64,000 nt of DNA from JAGVSV01 sp040766135 (GCA_040766135.1 JAXGRA010000010.1:1-64000), one strand, 5' to 3'. Numbered from the stretch's first letter, positions 16,759-26,043 are shown. Translations and numbers: made by a program. The notes: a model not told the origin generated them from the sequence alone.

Positions 16759-16785
16759 TTAGCACTCACGACGACCGAGTGCTAA
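16759..16785 (+). promoter_or_regulatory. CIRCE element, HrcA operator
   Basis: TTAGCACTC (16759-16767), nine bases, then GAGTGCTAA (16777-16785), a perfect match to the consensus. HrcA binds it to repress heat-shock genes. Confidence 0.97.
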
Positions 16786-16841
16786 CAACACAGAAAAACG
16801 AGGCTGATTATGGCAGGGAGGTGAGGACGCTGGCACTGAAA

Positions 16842-17858
16842 ATGGATGAGCGCAAGAAGCGTATTTTGCGCGCCATCATCGATGACCACATCCTCACTGC
16901 AGCGCCCGTAGGCTCCCGCACCATTTCGCGCAAGTATGATATGGGGCTGTCCAGCGCCACCATCCGCAATGAGATGAGTGACCTGGAGGAAATGGGCTAT
17001 CTGGAGCAGCCGCACATCTCTGCCGGCCGCGTGCCCAATGCGCGCGCGTATCGCCTGTATGTAGACCAGCTGCTGGAAAGCGGCCATGTCGATCCTTTGG
17101 TGGCCGAACATGCCCGCAACTACTTTGAAGCCAATGTAAAGCAGCTGGAGGATGTTGTCGCCAGCACCGCCCAGGTATTGTCTGAGCTGACGCGCTATGC
17201 GTCGGTGGTGATGATGCCGCGGCAGTTGGAACTGCGCATCCGCAGCCTGCACATGCTGCCCATCTCGCGCTCTGCTGCGCTGGTGGTCATCGTGACGGAC
17301 GGCGGCATGGTGCGTGATTCCATGGTCAACGTGGCTGAAAGCTTGGACAGCGATGCGCTGTACGCCATCAGCCGCATGCTGACCGAGCGCTTCCGCAACC
17401 GCACGCTGGGCGAGGTGCAGGAAATGCTGCACCAGTACGTGCTGCATGCCGAGGCCGATCCCAGGGTGCTAAGGGGCATCATGGAGCTGGCCGAGCAAAT
17501 CGAAAAGCAGAACGCTACGGACAACGTGCAGGTGCACGGCAGCCACAACATCCTGTACTATCCGGAGTATGCCGATGTGGACACCGCCCGTTCGGTGCTC
17601 ACCTTGCTGGAAGCCAAGGAACGGCTGGTGGACCTCATGAAGACCAGTACCGGCGGCACGTTTGACGTGCGCATTGGCCCGGAGAACGGCATCCCTGAAA
17701 TGGCTTGCTGCAGCCTTGTGCTGGCCCCCTATCAGGCCGCAGGCGGCAGCGTGGGCACGTTGGGGGTCATTGGCCCCACGCGCATGCCTTATGACCGAAT
17801 TATGTCCACGCTTACCGCTGTGGGCGATGCACTCACCAACTTGCTGTCCGCGCTGTAA
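16842..17858 (+). CDS. hrcA: Heat-inducible transcription repressor HrcA
   Basis: A 338-residue repressor that binds CIRCE and is folded by the GroE system. The N-terminal winged helix is clear (APVGSRTISRKYDMGLSSAT, about residues 20-39), followed by IRNEMSDLEEMGYLEQPHISAGR. The C-terminal part contains the dimerisation and inserted domains and ends NLLSAL. ATG 16842 gives the family N-terminus MDERKKRIL; the ribosome site GGAGGTGAGG is somewhat far, and GTG 16821 or CTG 16830 in the same frame are alternatives. It is first in the operon, so it represses itself. Confidence 0.96.
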   Translation: MDERKKRILRAIIDDHILTAAPVGSRTISRKYDMGLSSATIRNEMSDLEEMGYLEQPHISAGRVPNARAYRLYVDQLLESGHVDPLVAEHARNYFEANVKQLEDVVASTAQVLSELTRYASVVMMPRQLELRIRSLHMLPISRSAALVVIVTDGGMVRDSMVNVAESLDSDALYAISRMLTERFRNRTLGEVQEMLHQYVLHAEADPRVLRGIMELAEQIEKQNATDNVQVHGSHNILYYPEYADVDTARSVLTLLEAKERLVDLMKTSTGGTFDVRIGPENGIPEMACCSLVLAPYQAAGGSVGTLGVIGPTRMPYDRIMSTLTAVGDALTNLLSAL

Positions 17859-17895
17859 AGCGAGGAAACATAGCGACGATAGACCGGAGGATTTC

Positions 17896-18441
17896 ATGAA
17901 GCAAAAGAAGACCGACCCAGTGGCGCAGGAGCCCGCAATCGACACCCCACAGGAAACGCCCGAGGTACAGGGTGAAGTGGAGGAAACGGCTGTTGACTGG
18001 CAAAGCCAGTGCATACAGGCCGAAGCCCAGCGCGATGAATATTTGGCCATGGCGCAGCGCGTGCAAGCGGATTTTGACAACTACCGTCGCCGCAATCAAA
18101 GCGCACGGGCCGAAGCGTTTGAAGATGGCGCGGCTGCCTTCATCAAAACCATCCTGCCGGTGTGCGACAACCTGGAGCGTGCGCTTGCCGCCCAAACCAA
18201 CGACGCAACCCTGACAGACGGCGTAAGCCTGGTGCTGCGGCAGCTAAACGAAGCGCTGGAGAAGCGCGGTGTGACTGCCATCAACCGTATCGGTGAGCCC
18301 TTTGACCCAACGCTGGAAGATGCCGTAGCGCAAGCTGCTGCTGAGGAAGGCGAACCCGGAACCGTGGCTGAAGTGCTGCTGAAAGGATACAAAATGGGGG
18401 ACAATGTACTGCGACATGCCATGGTGCGCGTGGTACCGTAA
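17896..18441 (+). CDS. grpE: Nucleotide exchange factor GrpE
   Basis: A 181-residue cochaperone that releases ADP from DnaK. ATG 17896 follows CGGAGG. The acidic, disordered N-terminus (residues 1-40) leads into the long dimerising helix (RDEYLAMAQRVQADFDNYRRR), and the C-terminal beta domain contains FDPTLEDAVAQ and VLLKGYKMGDNVLRHAMVRV. It sits between hrcA and dnaK in the standard order. Confidence 0.97.
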   Translation: MKQKKTDPVAQEPAIDTPQETPEVQGEVEETAVDWQSQCIQAEAQRDEYLAMAQRVQADFDNYRRRNQSARAEAFEDGAAAFIKTILPVCDNLERALAAQTNDATLTDGVSLVLRQLNEALEKRGVTAINRIGEPFDPTLEDAVAQAAAEEGEPGTVAEVLLKGYKMGDNVLRHAMVRVVP

Positions 18442-18500
18442 ATATAGCCCCACCCAACTTTATCAACTAATCTAAGATATATAACGGAGGAATTATTACC

Positions 18501-20315
18501 ATGAGTAAAATGATCGGAATTGACCTGGGCACCACCAACAGTTGCGTATCCGTCATCGAAGGCGGCGAGCCGGTGGTCATCCCCAACAGCGAAGGTGGAC
18601 GTACCACCCCGTCGGTGGTAGCCTTTACCAAGGATGGCGAGCGCCTGGTGGGCCAGATTGCCAAACGGCAGGCCATCACCAACCCGGACCGCACGATCGC
18701 ATCCATCAAGCGGGAAATGGGCAGCAACCATAAGATCCACATTGACGGCAAGGAATATACTCCGCAGGACATCAGCGCTATGATCCTGCAAAAACTGAAG
18801 GCCGACGCAGAAGCCTATCTGGGTACAACCGTTACCCAGGCGGTTATCACAGTGCCTGCTTATTTCTCGGACAGCCAGCGGCAGGCCACCAAGGACGCCG
18901 GCCGTATTGCAGGCCTGGAAGTAGAGCGCATCATCAACGAGCCCACTGCGGCCTCGCTGGCCTATGGCCTGGACAAGGACGCCGCACATAAAATCCTGGT
19001 CTATGACCTGGGCGGCGGTACGTTTGACGTATCCATCCTGGAAATTGGCGATGGCGTGTTTGAAGTGCTGGCCACCAACGGCGATACCAAGCTGGGCGGC
19101 GATGACTTTGATGACAGGATTATCGACTATGTGGCCGATATTTTCCAGCGGGAAAACGGCATTGACCTGCGCAAGGACAAGATGGCGGGTCAGCGGCTTA
19201 AGGAAGCCGCCGAAAAGGCCAAGATTGAGCTGTCCGGCGTGATGAGCGCCAACATCAACCTGCCGTTTATTACGGCGGATGCCAACGGCCCCAAGCACCT
19301 GGACGTGACGCTTACCCGCGCCAAGTTCAACGAGCTGACCGCCGATCTGGTCGAGCGCACCATCGGCCCCATGCAGACCGCATTGCGCGATGCCGGCCTG
19401 ACCGCGCAGCAGATTGACAAGGTTATCCTGGTGGGTGGCTCCACCCGCGTGCCCGCTGTGCAGGAAGCTGTCAAGAACATCACCGGCAAGGAGCCTTTCA
19501 AGGGCATCAACCCGGACGAGTGTGTCGCCATCGGCGCCGCCATTCAGGCTGGCGTATTGGGCGGCGATGTCAAGGACGTGCTGTTGCTGGATGTCACGCC
19601 GCTTAGCCTGGGCCTGGAGACTGAGGGTCACATCTTTACCCGCCTGATCGAGCGCAACACCACCATCCCCACTGAAAAATCGCAGGTGTTCTCCACCGCG
19701 GCTGACGGCCAGACTACCGTGGAAATTCACGTGCTACAGGGCGAGCGCCCCATGGCGTACGATAACAAGACGCTGGGCCGCTTCCAGCTGACGGGCATCC
19801 CGGCCGCCCCGCGCGGCGTGCCGCAGATCGAGGTAAAATTTGCCATCGATAAGAACGGTATTGTCAGCGTATCCGCCAAGGATCTGGGCACCGGCAACAC
19901 GCAGAACATCACCATCACGGCCTCCACCAACCTGTCTGAGGAAGAAATCCAGGCACGTGTAAAGGAAGCCGAGCAGTATGCTGAGCAGGACAAGAAGCGC
20001 AAGGAAGAGGTAGAAACCTTGAACCGCGCCGACAGCCTGAGCTATGACATCGAAAAGCAGCTGAAGGAAAACGGCGACAAGCTGTCCGATGAGGACAAGG
20101 CCACTGTGGAGCAGGAGCTGGAAGCCTTTAAGAAGGTTCGCGAAGGCAACAACGCCGCCGAGATCCAGACCGCCATGGATGCCATGACGCAGAAGGTATA
20201 TGCCATCTTTGGCAAGATCTACCAGAGCCAGGATGCCGCTGGAGCGGCTCCCCAGGACATGCCCCCGCAGCAGAACCCGGACGGCTCTGTGGATGCGGAC
20301 GGCGAAGTACATTGA
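18501..20315 (+). CDS. dnaK: Chaperone DnaK (Hsp70)
   Basis: A 604-residue ATP-driven chaperone. The N-terminal ATPase domain shows IDLGTTNSCVSV, the phosphate loop DLGGGTFDVSIL and LVGGSTRVPAVQ. The linker DVLLLDVTPLSLGLET leads into the substrate domain. It lacks the roughly 24-residue insertion in the first quadrant typical of Gram-negative DnaK, consistent with a Firmicute. The tail is a short disordered stretch rich in G, P and Q. ATG 18501 follows CGGAGG. An intercistronic hairpin separates it from dnaJ. Confidence 0.98.
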   Translation: MSKMIGIDLGTTNSCVSVIEGGEPVVIPNSEGGRTTPSVVAFTKDGERLVGQIAKRQAITNPDRTIASIKREMGSNHKIHIDGKEYTPQDISAMILQKLKADAEAYLGTTVTQAVITVPAYFSDSQRQATKDAGRIAGLEVERIINEPTAASLAYGLDKDAAHKILVYDLGGGTFDVSILEIGDGVFEVLATNGDTKLGGDDFDDRIIDYVADIFQRENGIDLRKDKMAGQRLKEAAEKAKIELSGVMSANINLPFITADANGPKHLDVTLTRAKFNELTADLVERTIGPMQTALRDAGLTAQQIDKVILVGGSTRVPAVQEAVKNITGKEPFKGINPDECVAIGAAIQAGVLGGDVKDVLLLDVTPLSLGLETEGHIFTRLIERNTTIPTEKSQVFSTAADGQTTVEIHVLQGERPMAYDNKTLGRFQLTGIPAAPRGVPQIEVKFAIDKNGIVSVSAKDLGTGNTQNITITASTNLSEEEIQARVKEAEQYAEQDKKRKEEVETLNRADSLSYDIEKQLKENGDKLSDEDKATVEQELEAFKKVREGNNAAEIQTAMDAMTQKVYAIFGKIYQSQDAAGAAPQDMPPQQNPDGSVDADGEVH

Positions 20316-20339
20316 TCGCACATAACATAGAGCATTACA

Positions 20340-20376
20340 GCGAAGCGACTAAGCGTGTACACGCTTAGTCCTTCGC
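20340..20376 (+). other. Perfect stem-loop between dnaK and dnaJ
   Basis: GACTAAGCGTGT (20347-20358) is followed at once by its complement ACACGCTTAGTC (20359-20370). An outer GCGAAG/CTTCGC pair extends the stem past a single bulged C. There is no U run, so it is more likely an RNA-processing or mRNA-stability element that sets the DnaK:DnaJ ratio than a full terminator. Confidence 0.7.
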
Positions 20377-20391
20377 CATGGTGAGGAACAG

Positions 20392-21513
20392 ATGACAACG
20401 AAGAAGAGAGATTATTACGAGGTGCTGGGCGTCGACCGCAAGGCGAGCATGGATGAAATCAAGGCCGCCTATCGCAAGCTGGCCAAGGAAAGCCACCCCG
20501 ACCTGCACCCTAACGATAAAGAGGCGGAGGCGCGTTTCAAGGAATTGAACGAGGCCAATGCCGTATTGTCCGACCCTGAAAAGCGTGCCCAGTACGACCA
20601 GTTCGGCATGGATGGCCCCATGGGCGGCGGGTTCGGCGGCTTTGGCGGGTTTGATGCTTCGGGCTTTGGCGGCTTTGAAAGCATCTTTGACCAATTGTTT
20701 GGCGGCGGCATGGGCGGCGCAGCGCGCCGCAACGCCCCTATGCAGGGCAATGACCTGCGCTACGGGCTGCAAATCACGTTTGAGGAAGCAGCCTTTGGCG
20801 TCAAAAAGTCCTTTGATTTTATGCGCAACGAAAATTGCGACACCTGCCAGGGTAGCGGGGCCAAGGCCGGCACCCAGCCCGAAACTTGCCCCACCTGTAA
20901 AGGTTCGGGCCAGATGCGCGTGTCCGGCGGCTTTATGGTCAGCGTGCGCACATGCTCTACCTGCGGCGGTTCCGGCAAGGTCATCAAGGATCCCTGCGGC
21001 ACATGCTCAGGCTCTGGCCATGTGCGCAGGAAGCGCACCGCCACCGTTAACATACCGGCAGGCATCGACAGCAACCAGGTCATCGTAATGAACGGCCAGG
21101 GCGAGCCAGGCATCAACGGCGGCCCCAATGGGGATTTGCAGATTGTCGTCACCGTGCGTCCGCACAAATTGTTCAGGCGTGAGGGGACTACGCTGCATCT
21201 GGACATGCCCATTTCCTTTACGCAGGCGGCGCTGGGCGCTGAAATTGATGTGCCCACGCTCAAGGGATCGGTCAAGTATAAAATCCCGGAGGGCACGCAG
21301 ACCGACACCGTGTTCCGCATCAAGGGCGAGGGCATTCCGCGGCTGCATTCCAGCCTGCGCGGCGACCTGATGCTGCGCGTGCGCGTGGACGTACCCAAAC
21401 GCCTGAATGACAAGCAAAAGGATTTGCTGCGTCAGCTGGATGCCAGCATGACAGGCAAGGAATACGAAAGCCAGAAGGGCTTCCTGGACAAGGTTAAGGA
21501 GCTTTTTCAATAA
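20392..21513 (+). CDS. dnaJ: Chaperone DnaJ (Hsp40)
   Basis: A 373-residue cochaperone that delivers substrates to DnaK and stimulates its ATPase. The J domain has the HPD motif in ESHPDLHPND. A glycine/phenylalanine-rich linker (about residues 75-110) is followed by four zinc-binding CxxCxGxG repeats: CDTCQGSG, CPTCKGSG, CSTCGGSG and CGTCSGSG. The C-terminal substrate domains follow. ATG 20392 is preceded by GTGAGGAACAG. It is the last gene of the CIRCE-controlled operon and is followed by two hairpins. Confidence 0.97.
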   Translation: MTTKKRDYYEVLGVDRKASMDEIKAAYRKLAKESHPDLHPNDKEAEARFKELNEANAVLSDPEKRAQYDQFGMDGPMGGGFGGFGGFDASGFGGFESIFDQLFGGGMGGAARRNAPMQGNDLRYGLQITFEEAAFGVKKSFDFMRNENCDTCQGSGAKAGTQPETCPTCKGSGQMRVSGGFMVSVRTCSTCGGSGKVIKDPCGTCSGSGHVRRKRTATVNIPAGIDSNQVIVMNGQGEPGINGGPNGDLQIVVTVRPHKLFRREGTTLHLDMPISFTQAALGAEIDVPTLKGSVKYKIPEGTQTDTVFRIKGEGIPRLHSSLRGDLMLRVRVDVPKRLNDKQKDLLRQLDASMTGKEYESQKGFLDKVKELFQ

Positions 21514-21570
21514 AACCCAAAACATGAAAGCGAACTAACGCTTTACATGGATATCATATGTTTTTTACTT

Positions 21571-21596
21571 GTCGGCGATGCAATCGCCGACTTTTT
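21571..21596 (+). terminator. Terminator of the dnaK operon
   Basis: GTCGGCGAT (21571-21579), loop GCA, ATCGCCGAC (21583-21591), then five T. A weaker hairpin, with arms at 21523-21532 and 21539-21549, precedes it. Confidence 0.9.
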
Positions 21597-21619
21597 AATG
21601 CATATGTATACTTTGGGTA

Positions 21620-21628
21620 TGTTATAAT
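21620..21628 (+). promoter_or_regulatory. Extended -10 promoter of the SGNH hydrolase gene
   Basis: TGT then a perfect TATAAT ending at 21628, 33 bases before the coding start; no clear -35 box. Confidence 0.5.
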
Positions 21629-21660
21629 TAGTTTATCCGAACGCAGGGGAGGGAAACAGC

Positions 21661-22347
21661 ATGTTAAAGGTTGCACTGTGGGGAGATTCGATTGGCCGAG
21701 GGGTTGCCTTTGACATATCCCGGGGCAGGTACGCGGTGCTGCGCGACTACTTTGGCCGTATTTTAGAGCGGGAAGGCAGTATAGATATCGAAAATCGTGC
21801 GCGCTTTGGCGCCACTGCGGAGGAGGGGCTGGCGGATTTTGAAGCAACTTCGGATATTTCTGCATCGGTGGTGGCCATTGAATACGGCGGCAATGATTGC
21901 AACATGCCCTGGGCCGATATTGCCAACAATCCTGAGGGCATCTATTCACCCAAGGTGGAGCTGTCGCAGTTTGAAAAAACGTTGTCCGATTTTGTGAGCG
22001 CTGTGCGCGAACGCGGATTGCGCCCGCTGTTGGTGACGCCGCCGCCGTTGCATGCGCCTCGCTTTTTTGAATGGATATCCACCGGCCTTAACAAAGCCAA
22101 TATCTTAGAATTCCTTGGTGATATTGATAACGTATATCGCTGGCAGGAGCGGTATGCGCTGGCCGTGCATCGGGTGGCGCGAACGCTTAGCACCACGCTG
22201 TTTGATCTGCGCGATGCTTTTCTGGCCCAGCGGGACATGCCCTCGCTGTACAGCCCGGACGGCATGCACCCCAACGAAAAAGGGCACCAGCTGATTGCTG
22301 ATGCCGCGTTGCGTTTCTTCAGTTCCTGGAAATTAAACCTGGCGTGA
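21661..22347 (+). CDS. SGNH/GDSL-family hydrolase
   Basis: A 228-residue protein with the catalytic blocks of SGNH esterases: block I GDSIGRG (S10), block III GGNDC, and block V SPDGMHPNEKGH carrying the aspartate and histidine. There is no signal peptide, so it acts in the cytoplasm, unlike many secreted members. Likely substrates are acyl or acetyl esters, for example on carbohydrates; the specificity is unknown. ATG 21661 follows GGGAGGG. It is monocistronic, closely convergent with the next gene. Confidence 0.85.
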   Translation: MLKVALWGDSIGRGVAFDISRGRYAVLRDYFGRILEREGSIDIENRARFGATAEEGLADFEATSDISASVVAIEYGGNDCNMPWADIANNPEGIYSPKVELSQFEKTLSDFVSAVRERGLRPLLVTPPPLHAPRFFEWISTGLNKANILEFLGDIDNVYRWQERYALAVHRVARTLSTTLFDLRDAFLAQRDMPSLYSPDGMHPNEKGHQLIADAALRFFSSWKLNLA

Positions 22348-22354
22348 TGTTCCT

Positions 22355-24454
22355 TTAGCCGTTTTGCTGTTCGGGCGACCAAGCCTCCAGAATCTCGCCG
22401 GATTTGGCGTCCATGACGATAGTGTAGCCCGTCAACGTGTCGGAGTTGATGATTTCCTCGGTAAAGAATTCCACAATCCACTGTGGATTTCCGCTGATAT
22501 CAAACCTGTAATAGGGCTGCCATTGGGGCAGCTCTTCTTCTTTGATGCCAAATTGATCCACCAGGCATTTCGTGGCGATGGCCAGCGCCTCGTCCTGGGT
22601 GATGTCTTCCTCGCCGGGCAGGCCCCAGAAATCCGGGGCATATTGCTGCTTATCCTCTAAAGACCAGGTATATAAGGGCCCCTTTTCGCGCTCCAGCGCC
22701 TCCAGCTCCTGCAGCTCCAGCGGAAGTGGAGCCTCTGCCAAATACTGTTCCCGAGCGGTATACGCGGCCACCGTTCCTTCGGGCGACAGCACCACCACGT
22801 CAAAGCTAATGGCGCTGGTGCTTTCGGGCTGCGTCATGGTTACATACCACCAGCGGATGGTGTCGTTTGCCATCAGCACGCCGGTAGTCATCACAGTGTC
22901 CAGGTTTTCACCGGTCTGTTCCGCATACACGCGCATGGCAATTTCCTCGGCCCTGGGGCGCGCCAAATCAGCCGGGGTTTCCTCTGCCTCTTGGCCGCCG
23001 AACTGATACAAATACAGGTCGGAAAGCGGGTCGTATGCGCCGGGCTTTGCAGCGCTATTGTCCTGCCAGAAGGATAGCACCTTGCCCGCGCGGTCCAGTG
23101 TCACGGCGCAGTCCGGCATTTCGGACGCTATGCTTTGGAAGCGGAACGTCCACTCCGGCTTGTCCAAATTATCAGCCGGTGCTGCAAAGCGCACGCTGAC
23201 CTTGGCGTAGTCGCGCACGGTCATGCCGTATTCCTTTTCGATGGCAGCTTGCGCCAGTGCTTCGGCCTCGATTTGAGTCAGATCCTTTTCACTGGGCATC
23301 AGGTTAATAGCGCCATCTGCAAAGCCCCAGTCCAGGGACAGCTGGCTGTACAGCGCCTTGATGCTCAGCGGCCAGTCGTTGCTGTCGCCAAACTTGAACC
23401 ACAGCTCATCCACGGCAGTCATATATTTCTGATAGCGTTCCTCCACGCCGGGCTGCACGCTGTCAAAGGTTTCGGGCAGTGCGGCGGCCATTGTGGCCTG
23501 GGTGTTTTCATCAAAACGCAGGCTGTTAACTTCCACAAAGCCCGTCAGGCTGCCCAGACGCACATGGTACCAATCCCGCAGCCGCCCCATTACCTGCACG
23601 CCGGTGCCGTCCCGGTAGACGCCCAATATGTCCGAGCTTTTGTTGCCGGCTTTGTACAGGCTCAGGTGCTGGGTGGGGTTTTTCGTGGTCAGCTCCGCGC
23701 GCGGCAGGCTGTCCAGCGCCGTGGTGGCCAGATCACGGCTGATCATGTGGGCGGGCACAAAGCCTGCAATGCCGGAGAAATTGCCCTGCAGGCCAATGGT
23801 CACCAGTGCCCAGGTGGCCTGCGCACCGCCCTGCATATCCATCAGGTTGTTGCTGTCCAGTGTTTGGATGCCCGTTACGATGGCCGGCGTGCCGTTCATG
23901 TATACGCCCATCGGGATGTGATAGTCCGTGGGCATCTGCGTCAGGTTGACCGCCGCGCCGTCCGGGTTATTCAGGAACGCCGGGTAGGGGAACTCCTCCT
24001 CGGGCTGTTCTTCGGCCATAGGCTGCGGCACCCAGGATGTGTTGTTTTCATACAACAATGTGGTCAGGCAGTTGGCGTCAAACTCATTGGCGGACAGCAC
24101 CACGCCGCTTTGTGCGTCCATCGTTACGGTAAAAATGCTGGCCGATACGGAGGAAGTAAGGGTCACCACCGCAACGCGCGCCGCCTCCTGGCCAAAGCCT
24201 GCGCGCACGGCAAAAGCGGCGTTTTCCAGCAGCCGGGCGTCAATGCCCAGCGTTTCAAGCAATTCGCGTGCAATGGGCAGTGCTTCAGCCTCGGTCAGGT
24301 CGCCCTCCTGCGGGGCCAGCGTGGCAATGGACGGGACGGGCAGCGGCGTGGTGCTTTCAGGCGCAGGGGTGGCCGTGCTTTCCGCCAGCGCCAGGGGGAT
24401 CAACAGGCTGAACACCATCAGCCATATCAGGGCATTGAATGAACGTTTCATCAT
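22355..24454 (-). CDS. Large secreted protein with SH3-like and PepSY-like segments, unknown function
   Basis: A 699-residue exported protein. ATG 24454 follows AAGGAGG, and the signal peptide covers about residues 1-24 (cleavage after ALA). A proline/threonine-rich stretch follows. There are at least three segments of a PepSY-like pattern: an acidic helix such as LTEAEALPIARELL or ITQDEALAIATKCL, then a strand ending in DAQSG or DAKSG. An SH3-like domain lies in the middle (YHVRLGSLTGFVEVNSL). PepSY modules often inhibit or chaperone peptidases and SH3 domains often bind the wall, so a wall-located regulatory or binding role is possible. I do not recognise the whole protein. Confidence 0.6.
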   Translation of the reverse strand: MMKRSFNALIWLMVFSLLIPLALAESTATPAPESTTPLPVPSIATLAPQEGDLTEAEALPIARELLETLGIDARLLENAAFAVRAGFGQEAARVAVVTLTSSVSASIFTVTMDAQSGVVLSANEFDANCLTTLLYENNTSWVPQPMAEEQPEEEFPYPAFLNNPDGAAVNLTQMPTDYHIPMGVYMNGTPAIVTGIQTLDSNNLMDMQGGAQATWALVTIGLQGNFSGIAGFVPAHMISRDLATTALDSLPRAELTTKNPTQHLSLYKAGNKSSDILGVYRDGTGVQVMGRLRDWYHVRLGSLTGFVEVNSLRFDENTQATMAAALPETFDSVQPGVEERYQKYMTAVDELWFKFGDSNDWPLSIKALYSQLSLDWGFADGAINLMPSEKDLTQIEAEALAQAAIEKEYGMTVRDYAKVSVRFAAPADNLDKPEWTFRFQSIASEMPDCAVTLDRAGKVLSFWQDNSAAKPGAYDPLSDLYLYQFGGQEAEETPADLARPRAEEIAMRVYAEQTGENLDTVMTTGVLMANDTIRWWYVTMTQPESTSAISFDVVVLSPEGTVAAYTAREQYLAEAPLPLELQELEALEREKGPLYTWSLEDKQQYAPDFWGLPGEEDITQDEALAIATKCLVDQFGIKEEELPQWQPYYRFDISGNPQWIVEFFTEEIINSDTLTGYTIVMDAKSGEILEAWSPEQQNG

Positions 24455-24524
24455 AATGGATTGCCTCCTTGTGGATAGATGCCATGTACACCCATCTAAC
24501 GGATGGACGCTCCCATTTCGTGCA

Positions 24525-25097
24525 TCATGGATCGGCAAAACGGAACACTGCGCCAATAACGGCGGAAATAGCGATGGTTGTTACCGGGTGCGGCTTCCAT
24601 TTGCGGATGGCAAAAAACAATGCCACAGCCAGCAAAATGCGCTTGGGGCGGATTAAGTCAATGACCTGCTGCGTGGCGTTGAACACATCGATTTGAAGAA
24701 TGGCAATCACAAAGATGGACAGCGCTGCCGCCGTAATCAACCCCACTGAGGCCGGGCGGATGCCATAGAATACCGACTGCACCAGCCGACTTTCACGGTA
24801 GGTTTCCAGCACCTTGGCAATCAGCGTGACGATGAGCAGCGAGGGCAGCACCATTGCCAGCGTGGCCAGTATGGAGCCGGGAATGCCCCCCGTGGTATAG
24901 CCTACATAGGTGGCCATGTTGATGCCGATGGGGCCGGGGGTGGATTCCGACACCGCAACCATGTCAATCAATTGCTCCGCCGTAAACCACTGCGTGCGCG
25001 CGCCCAGATCGCGCAGGAAAGGCAGTGTGGCCATGCCGCCGCCAATGGCGAACAGGCCAATCAGGAAGAACTCATAAAACAGCTGCCAGTACATCAT
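24525..25097 (-). CDS. Chromate transporter family protein, second half-size subunit
   Basis: A 190-residue membrane protein of the short-chain CHR family. The N-terminal motif GLFAIGGGMATLPFL and the second motif SESTPGPIGINMATYVGY are those of ChrA. Five or six membrane spans are visible. Its ATG overlaps the TGA of the partner gene (ATGA) and has GAGGGG before it. Short CHR proteins work as pairs with opposite membrane topology. Chromate efflux is the family name; many members have no tested substrate. Confidence 0.88.
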   Translation of the reverse strand: MMYWQLFYEFFLIGLFAIGGGMATLPFLRDLGARTQWFTAEQLIDMVAVSESTPGPIGINMATYVGYTTGGIPGSILATLAMVLPSLLIVTLIAKVLETYRESRLVQSVFYGIRPASVGLITAAALSIFVIAILQIDVFNATQQVIDLIRPKRILLAVALFFAIRKWKPHPVTTIAISAVIGAVFRFADP

Positions 25098-25648
25098 GGT
25101 TTATCCCCTCCAAACGGCTGTGCTTTGCCGCACAGCGCCACGCCAATCAAGGCCGAGGCCACCACCATCAAAATGGGGGAAAAGTCGGTAAAGGCTGACA
25201 GCACAAACACCAGCACAAACAACGCCAGCGTAATGGGATCCACAATGGCGCCCTTGCGCAACTTCCAGACGGAGTTGGCAATCAGCACAAACACGCATAC
25301 GTGAATGCCCGCAAACGCGTGCCGCACCAATTCCACCTCGGCAAAATTGCTCAAAAACGCGGCCAGCACCATGATGATGACCAGCGACGGGAACACGACC
25401 CCCAGCACAGCGGCGATGCTGCCCAAGGTGCCCTTGATCTTGTTGCCGATAAACAGCGAGGTGTTCACCGCAATGATGCCGGGCAGGCACTGGCTGATGG
25501 CGTAATAATCCATGACATCTTCCTGTGACACCCATTTGCGTTTTTCCACCACCTCACGCTGCAGGATGGGCAGCATGGCATACCCGCCGCCAAAGGTCAG
25601 CCCGCCCACCCGCGCAAAGGTCAAAAACAGGTCGAGATAGATGTTCAT
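25094..25648 (-). CDS. Chromate transporter family protein, first half-size subunit
   Basis: A 184-residue partner of the gene at 24525-25097. The motifs GGLTFGGGYAMLPIL and SQCLPGIIAVNTSLFIG match the family. ATG 25648 follows AAGGAGG. It is the first gene of a two-gene operon with a strong promoter at 25678-25706. Confidence 0.88.
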   Translation of the reverse strand: MNIYLDLFLTFARVGGLTFGGGYAMLPILQREVVEKRKWVSQEDVMDYYAISQCLPGIIAVNTSLFIGNKIKGTLGSIAAVLGVVFPSLVIIMVLAAFLSNFAEVELVRHAFAGIHVCVFVLIANSVWKLRKGAIVDPITLALFVLVFVLSAFTDFSPILMVVASALIGVALCGKAQPFGGDKP

Positions 25649-25677
25649 ACGGCCTCCTTGCTGTAAAATGCGGCTTC

Positions 25678-25706
25678 ATCATAAAAATGTGCTGCGCATT
25701 TGTCAA
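25678..25706 (-). promoter_or_regulatory. Promoter of the chromate transporter pair
   Basis: Minus strand TTGACA (25706-25701), exactly 17 bases, then TATGAT (25683-25678); the coding start is 29 bases further. Confidence 0.82.
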
Positions 25707-25862
25707 TTGCGTTTATAATTGGGGCGGGAACATTCTGTGTGATACATAAATTTAATTTGCTGCAAACAACGATAGCTTATGTAAAGTCAAAAATGAATTT
25801 GTTTTTGCTTTGATGAGAAACAACAGGAAAAGATATCATATTACCTGATTTGTTCAAGGTTT
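25707..25862. other. AT-rich intergenic stretch at the left edge of the betaine-transporter island
   Basis: No gene is supported between the chromate operon and the island promoter. Base composition turns sharply AT-rich at about 25680 and stays so until about 29400. No terminal repeats, integrase or tRNA were seen at the boundary. Confidence 0.6.
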
Positions 25863-25891
25863 TTGACATAAAAGACACATGATGGTATGAT
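25863..25891 (+). promoter_or_regulatory. Promoter of the glycine-betaine transporter remnant
   Basis: TTGACA (25863-25868), a 17-base spacer and TATGAT (25886-25891). About 150 bases of untranslated leader follow before the TTG start at 26044; I see no recognisable RNA element in it. Confidence 0.75.
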
Positions 25892-26043
25892 TCTATTGGT
25901 TCTGGAAATAGAACCTTTGCACTCCTAGAGCCACAGTTATGCAAGGCGCCAGTGTGATTGATTTGAAATTAATGAGTGCGGCTTTTAATCGGTTTTGCTG
26001 CGAGGTAAAATCAATAAAATGGGTTAGAAAAGAGGAAACAGAC

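Noticed and set aside
18096..19730. 544-aa open frame antisense to dnaK and grpE
   Set aside because: Shadow frame of highly conserved genes in GC-rich codons; no ribosome site or family resemblance.
23135..24442. 435-aa open frame on the plus strand inside the SH3/PepSY-like gene
   Set aside because: Overlaps a gene with a signal peptide and a good ribosome site on the other strand; composition is histidine/glutamine-rich as in typical shadow frames.
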